From: Amycolatopsis nalaikhensis
GTDB taxonomy: Bacteria > Actinomycetota > Actinomycetes > Mycobacteriales > Pseudonocardiaceae
Length of the DNA: 64,000 nucleotides
Direction of reading: 5' to 3'
Assembly: GCF_030264295.1 (NCBI RefSeq)
Contig: NZ_CP127173.1
Coordinates: 10,547,501-10,611,500 of the forward strand
Part shown: piece after piece, positions 52,582 through 61,598 of the stretch
How the letters are laid out: the number at the start of each line of letters is the position of its first letter
Numbering within the stretch: the first letter of the stretch is position 1
Position numbers and translations under genes: made by a program
The notes under the pieces: model-generated
What the model was told of the DNA's origin: nothing
The model's input: only the letters and a program-made list of their open reading frames with translations
The model's database searches: none

Positions 52582-54012
52582 TCAGGCCGGGCAGGCGGTG
52601 TCCGCGGCCGGGCGGACGCCGTCGGCGAGGTAGCGGGCCACCGTCGCGTTCGCGCAGGCGTTGGTGCCGAACAGGTACGCGCGGTGCCCGCCCTGGTCGA
52701 CGCTCACCAGCCGGGCCCGGTCGCCCAGCGCCCGCCGCATCTCGACGCCGCCCGGGTAGTCCGTGCCGTTGTCGCGCAGGTTCTGGACCATCAGGATGTT
52801 CGACGGGCCGTAGTCCCCGATGCGCACCTGCGGTTCGGTCTTGCGCGCCGGCCAGAACGCGCACGCCCACACGTTCGCCGCCGCCGCGCCGAGCAGCGGG
52901 TAGGCCGCCCGGTCGTGGTCCACCGCGCGCCGGTAGACCTCGACGTCGGTGGGCCAGCCGTCCATGTTGCAGACGATCGAGAGCAGCCCGGAGAAGTCGA
53001 AGCCGGGCGGCAGCGGCGGCCGCGTGATCGTGCCGTCCGCCGCCTGCTGGTAGACCTGCGCGAGCAGCGGGAACGTCGCGTCCGACTGGGTCAGCGCCTC
53101 GTTGATCCAGCGGAACGTGGCGCCGTCGACGGTCTCGATCGGCGTCTGGTCGAGCTTCGCGGCCAGCTCGAAGTACTTCGCCTTGACGGCTTCGGGGGTG
53201 TCGCCGAGGCCGTAGGTCGCGTTCTGGGAGGCCGCCCAGGCGGCGAAGTCGGGGAAGTGCTTCTCCAGGCCCGGGGCGAACCGGCGCGACCAGGTGTAGT
53301 CGAGGCCGTTCGGGCCGGTCGAGCTGTCCAGCACGAACCGGTCCGTGCGCCACGGGTACATCGTGGCGTAGGTGGCGCCGAGGAACGCGCCGAAGGAGTA
53401 GCCGAGGAACGAGACCTTCCGCTCGCCCAGCGCCGCCCGGATGCCGTCGAGGTCACGCGCGACGTTCCGGACGGTGATGTGGGGCAGCAGCGGCGCCGAC
53501 GGCGCGGCCGCGCAGCCCTGGGCGTTCTGGCGGGCGACACCGGCCTGCTTGTCGACGTCCGCGTTCGTCACGGCGTAGGCGGGCGGGATCATGAACGTCA
53601 CCGGCAGGTCGCAGGTGACCCGGGTGCTGTTCCCGGCGCCGCGCGGGTCGAACGCGACGAGGTCGTAGGTGTCCCGCACGGACTGCGGCAGCCCCAGCGC
53701 GATCAGCTGCAGCGGCAGGGAAAGCTGCGAGTCGCCCTGCGAACCGGGGTTCAGCAGCAGCACGCCCCGGCGCTTCGCCGGGTCGGCGGCGGGCAGCCGG
53801 GAGAACGCGAGCGTGATCTGCTGCCCGGTCGGGCGGGCGTAGTCGAGCGGCACGCTCATCGACGTGCACTGCAGGCCCTGGGTCGGTTCGGGCACCCCGG
53901 CGCACGGGCCCCACGTGAGCGTGGTGCCCGTGGCGGCCGCGGTGGCCGGGAACCCGGTCACCGCGGCCAGCACGGCCACGGCGAGCACCCGGATACGTCT
54001 GGAAAGCGACAT
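52582..54012 (-). CDS. Secreted alpha/beta hydrolase with TAP-like C-terminal domain
   Basis: This 476-residue protein has a signal peptide (1-26), then an alpha/beta hydrolase fold with LNPGSQGDSQ, FDPRGAGNST and the nucleophile elbow LGYSFGAFLG. The C-terminal TAP-like domain contains WPTDVEVYRRA, a Cys pair (SIVCNMDGW / VWACAFWPA) and the catalytic His in VDQGGHRAYLF. The family includes tripeptidyl aminopeptidases and mycobacterial SlpD-like hydrolases; substrate peptides or esters cannot be told apart here. ATG 54012 follows GGGGGATGG. It stands between the biotin genes and SulP genes in the same direction. Confidence 0.88.
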   Translation of the reverse strand: MSLSRRIRVLAVAVLAAVTGFPATAAATGTTLTWGPCAGVPEPTQGLQCTSMSVPLDYARPTGQQITLAFSRLPAADPAKRRGVLLLNPGSQGDSQLSLPLQLIALGLPQSVRDTYDLVAFDPRGAGNSTRVTCDLPVTFMIPPAYAVTNADVDKQAGVARQNAQGCAAAPSAPLLPHITVRNVARDLDGIRAALGERKVSFLGYSFGAFLGATYATMYPWRTDRFVLDSSTGPNGLDYTWSRRFAPGLEKHFPDFAAWAASQNATYGLGDTPEAVKAKYFELAAKLDQTPIETVDGATFRWINEALTQSDATFPLLAQVYQQAADGTITRPPLPPGFDFSGLLSIVCNMDGWPTDVEVYRRAVDHDRAAYPLLGAAAANVWACAFWPARKTEPQVRIGDYGPSNILMVQNLRDNGTDYPGGVEMRRALGDRARLVSVDQGGHRAYLFGTNACANATVARYLADGVRPAADTACPA

Positions 54013-54121
54013 GGACTGGCCATCCCCCTTCGGCGCGACGGCGCGCGGGCTCCCCGTCCCGTGTGCCTTGTGGACGCCCGAAGTTAGGAGGTCGTGCCCC
54101 ACCCGGGAACCGCCGTTCGGG

Positions 54122-56275
54122 CTACTGCCCCGCGGCTGTGAACGCGCGCGCCTCCCCGTCGAGCAGGTGCACGCTGGCGGCCCCGACGTCGAAGTACATG
54201 CCGGTCAGCTGCAGTTTCCCGGCCGACTCCGCCGCCGCGACCAGCGGGTACTCCCGCAGGTGCTCGAGTTGTTGCAGAACGTTGTGCAGTGCCAGCCGGT
54301 CGGCCTCGCGAGCGGGCCGCACGCCGTCGACGGTGACGACGTCTTCGCGCCGGGTGCTGGGTTCGACGTGCCGCAGCCAGTCGCCCAGCGGTCCCGCCGG
54401 CGCGCCGTCGGTGACGGCTTTCATTGCGCCGCAAGAGGAATGTCCGCAGACGACGATCTCCGCCACCCCGAGCACGCCGACCGCGAATTCGATCGACGCG
54501 TTCATCGACGGGTCGGCTTGGCCGGGTGGGACGAGGTTGCCGATGTTCCGGATGGTGAAGAGGTCTCCCGGGCCGCTCGTGGTGATGAGATTGGGCACGA
54601 TGCGAGAATCGCCGCACGTGATGAACAGCGTCCGCGGCTTCTGGCTGTCGGCCAATCCGGACAAGGTGTCCTTCAGCAGCGGCGCGGCCCGGCGGTGGAA
54701 CTCGGTCGCGCCGCGGCGGGTGTGCTGCGCCGGGATGCCTTCGACGGCCTGCCAGGCCGACCACGGCGCGAGCCACCGCGGCACCGCCCGGCTCGCGGCG
54801 AGCCGGGACCGTGTCGGGCGCCCGGCTTTCCCTTCGCCGAACCAGGGGTGGCCGATCTCGTCGACGTCGACCGTGCCGCCCGCGCGTTCGTGCGCCTGCT
54901 GCCAGGTGTGCAGGCTTTCGAAGGCGGCGTGGTCGAGGTAGTCCACGACCAGCTCCAGCCGCACCGGCACGCCGGCCGGGACACCGCCGAGCACCTTCGA
55001 CAGCCGCGGCACTGACAGGAACGTCAGCACGCCTTCGACGACGACGCGCCGGGTGTCGCCTTCGGACTCGACGTGGATGCCCGACCAGAGCGTGCGGCGC
55101 AGCATCAGCACCAGCGCCAGCCCGATACCCGCGAGCACGCCGGTGAGCAGGTCGAACACCACGACCCCGGCGAGGGTGAGCAGGTAGACGGGCAGGTCGC
55201 CGTGGGCGAGGACGGTCCTCATGTGGCCGGGGTTGACCAGCTTCGCGCCGACGTGCACCAGCAACCCGGCCAGCGCCGCCAGCGGGATGCTTTCGATCAG
55301 CCCGGCGAGCAGGACGACGAACAGCAGCACCCAGACGCCGTGCAGCACCGCCGACGCCCGGGACTTCGCCCCGGCGGCGACGTTGGTGGAGCTGCGGACG
55401 ATGACGCCGGTGACCGGCAGCCCGCCCAGCGCGCCGGACACCATGTTGGCCGCGCCCTGGCCGACCAGCTCGCGGTCGAGGTGGGCGCGCGGGCCGGTGT
55501 GCAGGCGGTCGACCGCGACCGCCGAGAGCAGGCTCTCGACGCTGGCGATCAGCGCGATGGTGACGACGGCGAGCGCGAACCCGCCCCAGCCGTCGGGCAG
55601 CTGCGGGACGAAGTGGACGTCCAGCAGGTCACCGGGCAGCTCGACGCGGGGCAGCGTCATCGCGAAGACCACGGAAACGACGGTCGCGAGCGCGATCGCC
55701 GCCAGCGGGCCCGGCACGCGCCGCACGGCCTTCGGCAGGCGCGGCCAGGCCAGCAGGATCGCGATGGTGAGCAGGCCGACGATGGTGGCCGAGTCGTGGT
55801 GGGCGACGATCTGGCCGGGCAGCTCGGCGATGTTCTCGATTGCGGAGCTCTGCGCCTTGCCGCCGAGGATGACGTGCAGCTGGCCGAGCACGATCGTGAC
55901 GCCGATGCCGGCCAGCATGCCGTGCACGATGGCGGGCGAGATGGCCAGCGCGGCGCGCGCGATGCGGCTCAGCCCCAGCAGGATCTGCAGCGCGCCGGCG
56001 GCGACGGTGATCGCGCAGGTGACGGCCCACCCGAACGTCTGGATGGTTTCGGCCATGACGACGGTCAGCCCGGCGGCGGGCCCGCTCACTTGCAGCGCGG
56101 AGCCGCCGAGGGCACCGGCGACGATGCCGCCGACGACGGCGGCCACCAGCCCGGCGGCGACCGGCGCGCCCGAGGCGAGGGCGATGCCGAGGGACAGGGG
56201 AACAGCGACGAGGAAGACGACCAGTGAGGCCGGCAGGTCGTGGCGGAGCACGGCGAGGGGTCTCATGATCACCAT
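54122..56275 (-). CDS. SulP anion transporter fused to beta-carbonic anhydrase (first of tandem pair)
   Basis: This 717-residue fusion has a SulP/SLC26 membrane domain (about 1-390, with the family block LQVSGPAAGLTVV), a STAS-like link (VVVEGVLTFLSVPRL, VDYLDHAAFESL) and a beta-carbonic anhydrase (about 500-717) with zinc site TCGDSR and GHSSCGAM. Such fusions are thought to move bicarbonate and equilibrate it with CO2. The start may be ATG 56275 or 56266. Its upstream region (56276-56450) is noticeably AT-richer, containing GTTAACACACCG, and probably holds a promoter. It is closely related to the next gene. Confidence 0.93.
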   Translation of the reverse strand: MVIMRPLAVLRHDLPASLVVFLVAVPLSLGIALASGAPVAAGLVAAVVGGIVAGALGGSALQVSGPAAGLTVVMAETIQTFGWAVTCAITVAAGALQILLGLSRIARAALAISPAIVHGMLAGIGVTIVLGQLHVILGGKAQSSAIENIAELPGQIVAHHDSATIVGLLTIAILLAWPRLPKAVRRVPGPLAAIALATVVSVVFAMTLPRVELPGDLLDVHFVPQLPDGWGGFALAVVTIALIASVESLLSAVAVDRLHTGPRAHLDRELVGQGAANMVSGALGGLPVTGVIVRSSTNVAAGAKSRASAVLHGVWVLLFVVLLAGLIESIPLAALAGLLVHVGAKLVNPGHMRTVLAHGDLPVYLLTLAGVVVFDLLTGVLAGIGLALVLMLRRTLWSGIHVESEGDTRRVVVEGVLTFLSVPRLSKVLGGVPAGVPVRLELVVDYLDHAAFESLHTWQQAHERAGGTVDVDEIGHPWFGEGKAGRPTRSRLAASRAVPRWLAPWSAWQAVEGIPAQHTRRGATEFHRRAAPLLKDTLSGLADSQKPRTLFITCGDSRIVPNLITTSGPGDLFTIRNIGNLVPPGQADPSMNASIEFAVGVLGVAEIVVCGHSSCGAMKAVTDGAPAGPLGDWLRHVEPSTRREDVVTVDGVRPAREADRLALHNVLQQLEHLREYPLVAAAESAGKLQLTGMYFDVGAASVHLLDGEARAFTAAGQ

Positions 56276-56450
56276 GCAACCGGAAATCGAGTGAAATGTC
56301 CGCTATGTGCCACTCGTTCGGGTGAACAACTGGCCACATTTAGCCCGAATGTCACAAACCGGACAGATCGTTAACACACCGTTCACAAGATCGAATCGGT
56401 CACCCGACAGTTGAATCCCGTATTACACAAGGGTTTCCGCTCACCGGCAC

Positions 56451-56539
56451 AAGCGCCCCAATGTGGCCTTGGTTGCGTCTCACGCACCGAAGGCCGCCTT
56501 GGTTGCGTCAGACGCACCGAAGGCCACATTGGGGCGCTT
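56451..56539. repeat. Compound palindrome with two internal direct repeats after the second SulP gene
   Basis: Outer arms AAGCGCCCCAATGTGGCCTT (56451-56470) and its complement (56520-56539) are perfect over 20 bp. Inside are two 29-bp direct copies (56467-56495 and 56497-56525) of CCTTGGTTGCGT...ACGCACCGAAGG, each itself a hairpin. The element ends four bases from the stop of the leftward SulP gene at 56543, so it is a likely terminator. It shares CCCCAATGTGGC with 5061-5113. Confidence 0.82.
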
Positions 56540-56542
56540 CGG

Positions 56543-58762
56543 TCAGTGCTCGAGGGCGCCCGCCGGGACGAAGCCGCGGGCCGCGTTGTCCAAAAGGGAC
56601 ACCTGGGCCGCGCCGACGTCGAAGTACATCCCGGTCAGCCGGAGCCCGCCGCGGGCCAGCGCCGCTGCCACCACCGGGTAGCCGCGCAGGGTTTCCAGCT
56701 GCTGCACGACGTTCTGCAGCGCGAGCTGGTCGGCCTCGGCGGCCGGGCGTTCGCCGTCGAGCAGGAGCGGTGCCTCGCGGCCGCGGCGCCGCAGCGTCGC
56801 CTCGCCGTGGCGCAGCCAGCTGCCGAGCTGGTCGAGGCCGTCGGGTGCCTGGCCGAGCAACGCCTTCATCGCGCCGCAGCCGGAATGCCCGCACACCACG
56901 ATCTCGGCGACGCCGAGCACGCCGACCGCGTACTCGATCGCCGCGCCGACCGACGAGTCCTCGCCGTCCGGCGGCGGCACCAGGTTGCCGATGTTCCGCA
57001 CGGTGAACAGGTCGCCCGGCCCGCTCGTGGTGATGAGGTTCGGCACGATCCGCGCGTCGCCGCAGGTGATGAACAGCGTGTGCGGCTGCTGGCCGTGCGC
57101 GAGGCCGCTCCACGTGTCGCGCAGCAGCGGCGCCGTGCGGCGCTGGAACTCCGAAGCACCGCGGCACAGCAGGGAGCTGGCGGAGCGCTGGGCGGGCAGC
57201 ACGACGTGCTCGGCCTGCCACTGCGACCACGGCGCGAGCCACCGCGGCACGACGCGCGCGGCGACGCTGCGGCGCACGGTCGGCGCGCCCGAGCGGCCGC
57301 GTTCGAACCAGGGGTGCCCGATCTCGTCGACCGTCACCGGCCCGGCGTGCGCCTGCTGCCAGCCGCGCAGGCAGTCGAACGCGGCGTGGTCGAGGTAGTC
57401 GACGAGCAGCTCGAGCGTGACTTCGGCGTCCGGGGGCACTTCGGCGAGCACGCGGGTCAGCCGCGGCACCGAGAGGAACGTCAGCGCGCCTTCGATGACG
57501 ACGCGGTGGCGCTCGCCGTCGCGTTCGACGTGGATGCCGGAGAAGATCATCCGCCGCAGCATCAGCGCGAGCGCCAGCAGGATCCCGGCCGCAACGCCGG
57601 TGAGCAGGTTGACGGCGACCGCCCCGAGGAGCGTGACGGCGTACACCGGCAGGTCGCCGTGGCGGCGGACTTCCTTGAGCCCGTTGAGGTTCACCAGCTT
57701 CGTCCCGACGTACACCAGCAGCGCCGCGAGCGCGGCCAGCGGGATCAGCCGCAGCACGCCGGTGAGCAGGAGGCAGGCGGCGAGGATCCAGGCGCAGTGC
57801 AGGATCGCCGAGAGCCGGGTGCGCGCGCCCGCCTCGTAGTTGGTCATGCTGCGCACGATGACGCCGGTGACCGGGAACCCGCCGAGCGCGCCGGCGGCGA
57901 CGTTCGCCGCGCCCTGCCCGACGAGCTCGCGGTCGAGGTCGGTGCGCGGGCCGCCGCGCAGCTTGTCGACCGAGACGGCCGAGAGCAGGCTCTCCAGGCC
58001 GGCGATCAGCGCGATGGTGAGCGCGGCGGCGGCGAACCCGCCCCAGCCGCCGTCGGGCAGCCGCGGCACGACGAGCAGGGCGGGCAGCCCGGCCGGGAGG
58101 TCGACGCGCGGCAGGGTCAGGCCCGCCGCGACGGAGAGACCGGTGGCCAGCGCGACGGCGGCCAGCGGCCCGGGCACCCGGCGGACGGCTTTCGGCAGCC
58201 GCGGCCACGCCAGCAGCACCGCGAGGGTGACCACGCCGATCAGCACGGCCTGGTCGTGGTGCGCGGCGATCCGCGCGGGCAGCGCGAGGACGTTGGCGAG
58301 CGCGGAGCCCTGCGCGGTGCCGCCGAGCACGACGTGCAGCTGGCCGAGCACGAGCGTGACGCCGATGCCGGCGAGCAGGCCGTGCACGATGGCGGGCGAC
58401 ACGGCGAGGGCGGCGCGGGCGGCCCTGGTGAGGCCGAAGAGGATCTGCAGCAGGCCGGCGGCGACGGTGATCGCGCAGGTGACCGGCCAGCCGTGGGTGG
58501 CGATCGTGTCGGCCAGGACCACGGTGAGAGCGGCGGAGGGTCCGCTGACCTGCAGCGGCGATCCGCCGAAGAGACTCGCGACCAGCCCGCCGACGACGGC
58601 GGAGATCAGGCCCGAGAGCAGCGGCGCCCCGGCGGCGAAGGCCACGCCGAGGGACAGGGGGACGGCGACGAGGAAGACGACTATCGACGCGAGGACGTCG
58701 TGCTTGAGGTTCTGCAGGAAGGGCGGTCCGGTGTCGTGTTCACCACGAACGATCTCGATCAT
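56543..58762 (-). CDS. SulP anion transporter fused to beta-carbonic anhydrase (second of tandem pair)
   Basis: This 739-residue paralogue of the neighbouring fusion has a SulP membrane domain with PLQVSGPSAALTVV, a STAS-like segment (VVIEGALTFLSVPRL, VDYLDHAAFDCL) and a beta-carbonic anhydrase with TCGDARIVPN and GHSGCGAMKA (zinc Cys, Asp, His, Cys present). The domain order and most motifs match the first copy, so it arose by tandem duplication and then diverged. Both copies keep intact zinc sites. ATG 58762 opens MIEIVRGEHDTGPPF. It is followed by the compound palindrome and then the first copy. Confidence 0.93.
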   Translation of the reverse strand: MIEIVRGEHDTGPPFLQNLKHDVLASIVVFLVAVPLSLGVAFAAGAPLLSGLISAVVGGLVASLFGGSPLQVSGPSAALTVVLADTIATHGWPVTCAITVAAGLLQILFGLTRAARAALAVSPAIVHGLLAGIGVTLVLGQLHVVLGGTAQGSALANVLALPARIAAHHDQAVLIGVVTLAVLLAWPRLPKAVRRVPGPLAAVALATGLSVAAGLTLPRVDLPAGLPALLVVPRLPDGGWGGFAAAALTIALIAGLESLLSAVSVDKLRGGPRTDLDRELVGQGAANVAAGALGGFPVTGVIVRSMTNYEAGARTRLSAILHCAWILAACLLLTGVLRLIPLAALAALLVYVGTKLVNLNGLKEVRRHGDLPVYAVTLLGAVAVNLLTGVAAGILLALALMLRRMIFSGIHVERDGERHRVVIEGALTFLSVPRLTRVLAEVPPDAEVTLELLVDYLDHAAFDCLRGWQQAHAGPVTVDEIGHPWFERGRSGAPTVRRSVAARVVPRWLAPWSQWQAEHVVLPAQRSASSLLCRGASEFQRRTAPLLRDTWSGLAHGQQPHTLFITCGDARIVPNLITTSGPGDLFTVRNIGNLVPPPDGEDSSVGAAIEYAVGVLGVAEIVVCGHSGCGAMKALLGQAPDGLDQLGSWLRHGEATLRRRGREAPLLLDGERPAAEADQLALQNVVQQLETLRGYPVVAAALARGGLRLTGMYFDVGAAQVSLLDNAARGFVPAGALEH

Positions 58763-58970
58763 GGGGGCAGGATCGCGGAAACGGGGCGAAAAGTCCGCTA
58801 TGCAAGCATTTCTCGCGTTTGGTCCGGCACGCGATCAGCCCGCCGGGCCCGGCTTTTCACACTTGCCGCCTCCGCCGTTCGCGTGGTGATGATCTTCGAC
58901 CGCGACGGAGTGCGACGATGAGGCCCCTTCGGGTCTCGGTGTGCGCGTGGTCACACCCGATGTGCTGAAT

Positions 58971-60251
58971 TCAGGCCTTGGCGGCGACCGCGAGCATCGC
59001 CCCGGTGATCACGGCGAGGTCCTCGTCGGTGGAAACGTAGGGCGGCATGGCGTAGACGAGGTCCCGGAAGGGCCGCAGCCAGGCACCGTGCTCGGTGACG
59101 ACGTCGGTCGCGACGCCCATGTCGACCGGGTGGTCGAGCTGCAGCACACCGATGCCGCCGAGCACGCGCACGTCGGCGACGGCGGGCAGGTCGCGCGCCG
59201 TCGCCAGGCCGTCGAGCAGGCCCTTCTCCAGGCGGGCGACGTCCTGGCGCCAGCTGCCGTCGGCGAGGAGGCCGAGCGAGGCGTTGGCGACCGCCGAGGC
59301 GAGGGGGTTGCCCATGAACGTCGGCCCGTGGGCCAGCACGGGCAGGGCGCCGCGCGAGATGCCGTCGGCGACCTCGGGGGTGCACAGTGTGGCCGCCATG
59401 CTGAGGTAGCCGCCGGTGAGCGCCTTGCCGAGGCACAGCACGTCGGGGGTGACGCTCGCGTGGTCGGCGGCGAAGAGGGCACCGGTGCGGCCGAAGCCGG
59501 TGGCGATCTCGTCGAAGATCAGCAGGACGTCGTGCGCCTCGGTCAGTTCGCGCAGGGCGCGCAGGTAGGCGGGGTGGTGGAACCGCATGCCCCCGGCACC
59601 CTGCACGACGGGCTCGACGATGACGGCGGCGAGTTCCCCGGCGTGCTCACCGATCGCGGCCGCAAGAGTGTCCATATAGGACTGATCGGGCGGGGTGTCG
59701 AAGCCGGAGGGCGGCGCGGGCACGAAGACCTGTTCGGGCAGAACGCCGCGCCACAGCGAGTGCATGCCGCCGTCGGGGTCGCACACGCTCATCGGCGTGA
59801 AGGTGTCGCCGTGGTAGCCGCCACGCCAGGTGAGCAGCTTCCGCTTGGCGTCCATGCCCCGCGAACGCTGGTACTGCAGGCACATCTTGGCGGCGACCTC
59901 GACGGAGACGGAGCCGGAGTCGCAGAGGAAGACGTGCTCGAGACCGTCGGGCGTCAGGTCGACGAGGGTCTTGGCCAAGGTGATGGCCGGTTCGTGGGTG
60001 AGGCCACCGAACATGACGTGGCTCATCCGCCCGGCTTGCGCGGCGAGCGCGGCGTCGAGGACGGGGTGCCGATAGCCGTGGATGGCCGACCACCAGGAGG
60101 ACATGCCGTCGACGAGTTCGCGGCCGTCGGCGAGCTTCAGCCGGACGCCGTCCGCTTCGGTGACCAGCAGGGAAGGCACCTTCGCGGGCATGGGCGCGTA
60201 GGGGTGCCAGACGTGCTGGGCGTCGAGGGCGAGCATGTCGGCGGAGTCCAT
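58971..60251 (-). CDS. bioA: Adenosylmethionine-8-amino-7-oxononanoate aminotransferase
   Basis: This 426-residue fold-type I PLP enzyme makes 7,8-diaminopelargonate using SAM as amino donor. It has QHVWHPYAPM at the N-terminus (BioA type), DGMSSWWSAIHGYRHP, CDSGSVSVEVA, WRGGYHGDTF, FDEIATGFGRTG and the Schiff-base Lys in CLGKALTGGYLSMA. Length is normal. It is 6.4 kb away from bioD and bioB, with a hydrolase and two SulP-carbonic anhydrase genes in between, all in the same direction. The 208-bp gap after its stop has no gene. Confidence 0.96.
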   Translation of the reverse strand: MDSADMLALDAQHVWHPYAPMPAKVPSLLVTEADGVRLKLADGRELVDGMSSWWSAIHGYRHPVLDAALAAQAGRMSHVMFGGLTHEPAITLAKTLVDLTPDGLEHVFLCDSGSVSVEVAAKMCLQYQRSRGMDAKRKLLTWRGGYHGDTFTPMSVCDPDGGMHSLWRGVLPEQVFVPAPPSGFDTPPDQSYMDTLAAAIGEHAGELAAVIVEPVVQGAGGMRFHHPAYLRALRELTEAHDVLLIFDEIATGFGRTGALFAADHASVTPDVLCLGKALTGGYLSMAATLCTPEVADGISRGALPVLAHGPTFMGNPLASAVANASLGLLADGSWRQDVARLEKGLLDGLATARDLPAVADVRVLGGIGVLQLDHPVDMGVATDVVTEHGAWLRPFRDLVYAMPPYVSTDEDLAVITGAMLAVAAKA

Positions 60252-60320
60252 CCGCCGATTAAAACACCGGCCCGCGCGCCTGGATCGGGGGTGGTGCGCA
60301 GGTCACACGCTCCCGTGCCG

Positions 60321-60366
60321 CTCGTGAGTGGGAAACAGGGTTAGAACACTGTTTCCCACTCACGAG
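60321..60366. terminator. Perfect 18-bp palindrome of the GTGAGTG family
   Basis: The arms are 60321-60338 (CTCGTGAGTGGGAAACAG) and 60349-60366, with GGTTAGAA in the loop. It lies just downstream of the P450 stop (60377, leftward) and upstream of bioA, so it probably terminates the P450 transcript. Confidence 0.78.
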
Positions 60367-60376
60367 CGCGCGGGCG

Positions 60377-61576
60377 TCACAGGCGGACCGGCAGGGCCTC
60401 CAAGCCGTGCACCAGGGAACTCGGCCGGTAGACCAGCTCATCCGGCTTGGCGTCCAAAGCCAACCCCGGGAACCGCGCCAGCAACCCACCCAACGCGATC
60501 TCCGCCTCCAGCCGGGCCAGCGGCGCGCCAACGCAGTAGTGGATCCCGTGCCCGAACGCCAAATGCCCGCCAGCCGCACGCGTGATGTCGAGGCGGTCCG
60601 GCTCCGGGTAGCGCTCCTCGTCGCGATTCGCGCCCAGCAGCGAGACCAGCACGAACTCGCCCTCCGGGATCGTCACGCCGCCCACCTCCACCGGCTCCGC
60701 CGTGAACCGCAGCGTGGCCAGGTGGATCGGGCCGTCGAAGCGGAGGAACTCCTCGACCGCGTTCGGCAGCAACGACGGGTCACTTCGCAGCAACGCCAGC
60801 TGCTCCGGCTCGCGCAGCAACGCCAGCACGCCGTTCGCGATCAGGTTGACCGTCGTCTCGTGGCCGGCCACCAGCAGCAGGAACGCCATCGACACCAGCT
60901 CGGCCTCGGACAGCGAATCGCCGTCGTCGCTCGCGTGGACCAGGTCCGACAGCAGGTCCTCGGCCGGCTCGGTCCGCTTCTGCGCGATCAGGTCCGTCAA
61001 GTACGCGAACATGTTCTGCGCCGCCGCCTGCATCGCCTCCGGTGTCGACGAGCTCAGCAGCGTCTTGGACCACTCGGAGAACTCCGTGCGGTCCGCCGCG
61101 CGCACGCCGAGCAGCTCGCAGATCACCGTGATCGGCAACGGCGCGGCGAACGACGCCAGCAGGTCGGCCCGCTCCCGCCCGGCCAGCCCGTCGAGCAGCT
61201 CCGCGGTGATCTCCTCCACCCGCGGCCGCAGCCGGGCGACGGTCCGGGCCGTGAACGCCTTGTTCACCAGCTTCCGCAACCGCGTGTGGTCCGGCGGGTC
61301 GGAGTTGAGCATGTGGAAGCTCAGGTCCTGGCCCACGCCGCCCTGCGCCGGCTCGCCGGACGGCAGCTTCGCCTCGAACAACGCGCGGGCGCGCCCGCTG
61401 TCCTTGCTCAGCCGCGGGTCGGCCAGCAGCAGCCGGGCCTCGGCGAAGCCGGTCACCAGGTAGCACGGCAGCCCGCGCGGCATCTTCGCGCGGCGCACCG
61501 GCCCCTCCGCGCGCAGCAGCTCCGCCAGCAGGTGCGGGTCCTGCGCGAAGTCTTCCGCCACTTCGTAAGTCGTCAT
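60377..61576 (-). CDS. Cytochrome P450
   Basis: This 399-residue soluble bacterial P450 has the I-helix LLVAGHETTVN, the ExxR motif in EEFLRFDGP/ nearby helix, and the heme Cys in FGHGIHYCVGAPLAR. HMLNSDPPDHTRLRKLVNKAFT is the conserved C-helix block. The pattern fits the CYP105/CYP107 region of actinobacterial P450s, often used for natural-product or xenobiotic oxidation. No ferredoxin or reductase gene is adjacent and there is no biosynthetic cluster here, so the substrate is unknown. It starts at ATG 61576, 22 bases after an SRPBCC gene that could be co-transcribed. Confidence 0.95.
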   Translation of the reverse strand: MTTYEVAEDFAQDPHLLAELLRAEGPVRRAKMPRGLPCYLVTGFAEARLLLADPRLSKDSGRARALFEAKLPSGEPAQGGVGQDLSFHMLNSDPPDHTRLRKLVNKAFTARTVARLRPRVEEITAELLDGLAGRERADLLASFAAPLPITVICELLGVRAADRTEFSEWSKTLLSSSTPEAMQAAAQNMFAYLTDLIAQKRTEPAEDLLSDLVHASDDGDSLSEAELVSMAFLLLVAGHETTVNLIANGVLALLREPEQLALLRSDPSLLPNAVEEFLRFDGPIHLATLRFTAEPVEVGGVTIPEGEFVLVSLLGANRDEERYPEPDRLDITRAAGGHLAFGHGIHYCVGAPLARLEAEIALGGLLARFPGLALDAKPDELVYRPSSLVHGLEALPVRL

Positions 61577-61598
61577 TCCGCCCCCAGGTGGTCCCGCG

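Noticed and set aside
56411..58921. Rightward frame of 836 residues opposite the second SulP-CA gene
   Set aside because: It is antisense to a clear SulP-carbonic anhydrase gene, with low-complexity composition and no ribosome site.
956..60366. Palindromes as a CRISPR array or insertion-sequence ends
   Set aside because: They are single or paired, widely spaced, not separated by uniform spacers, and no cas or transposase genes are present.
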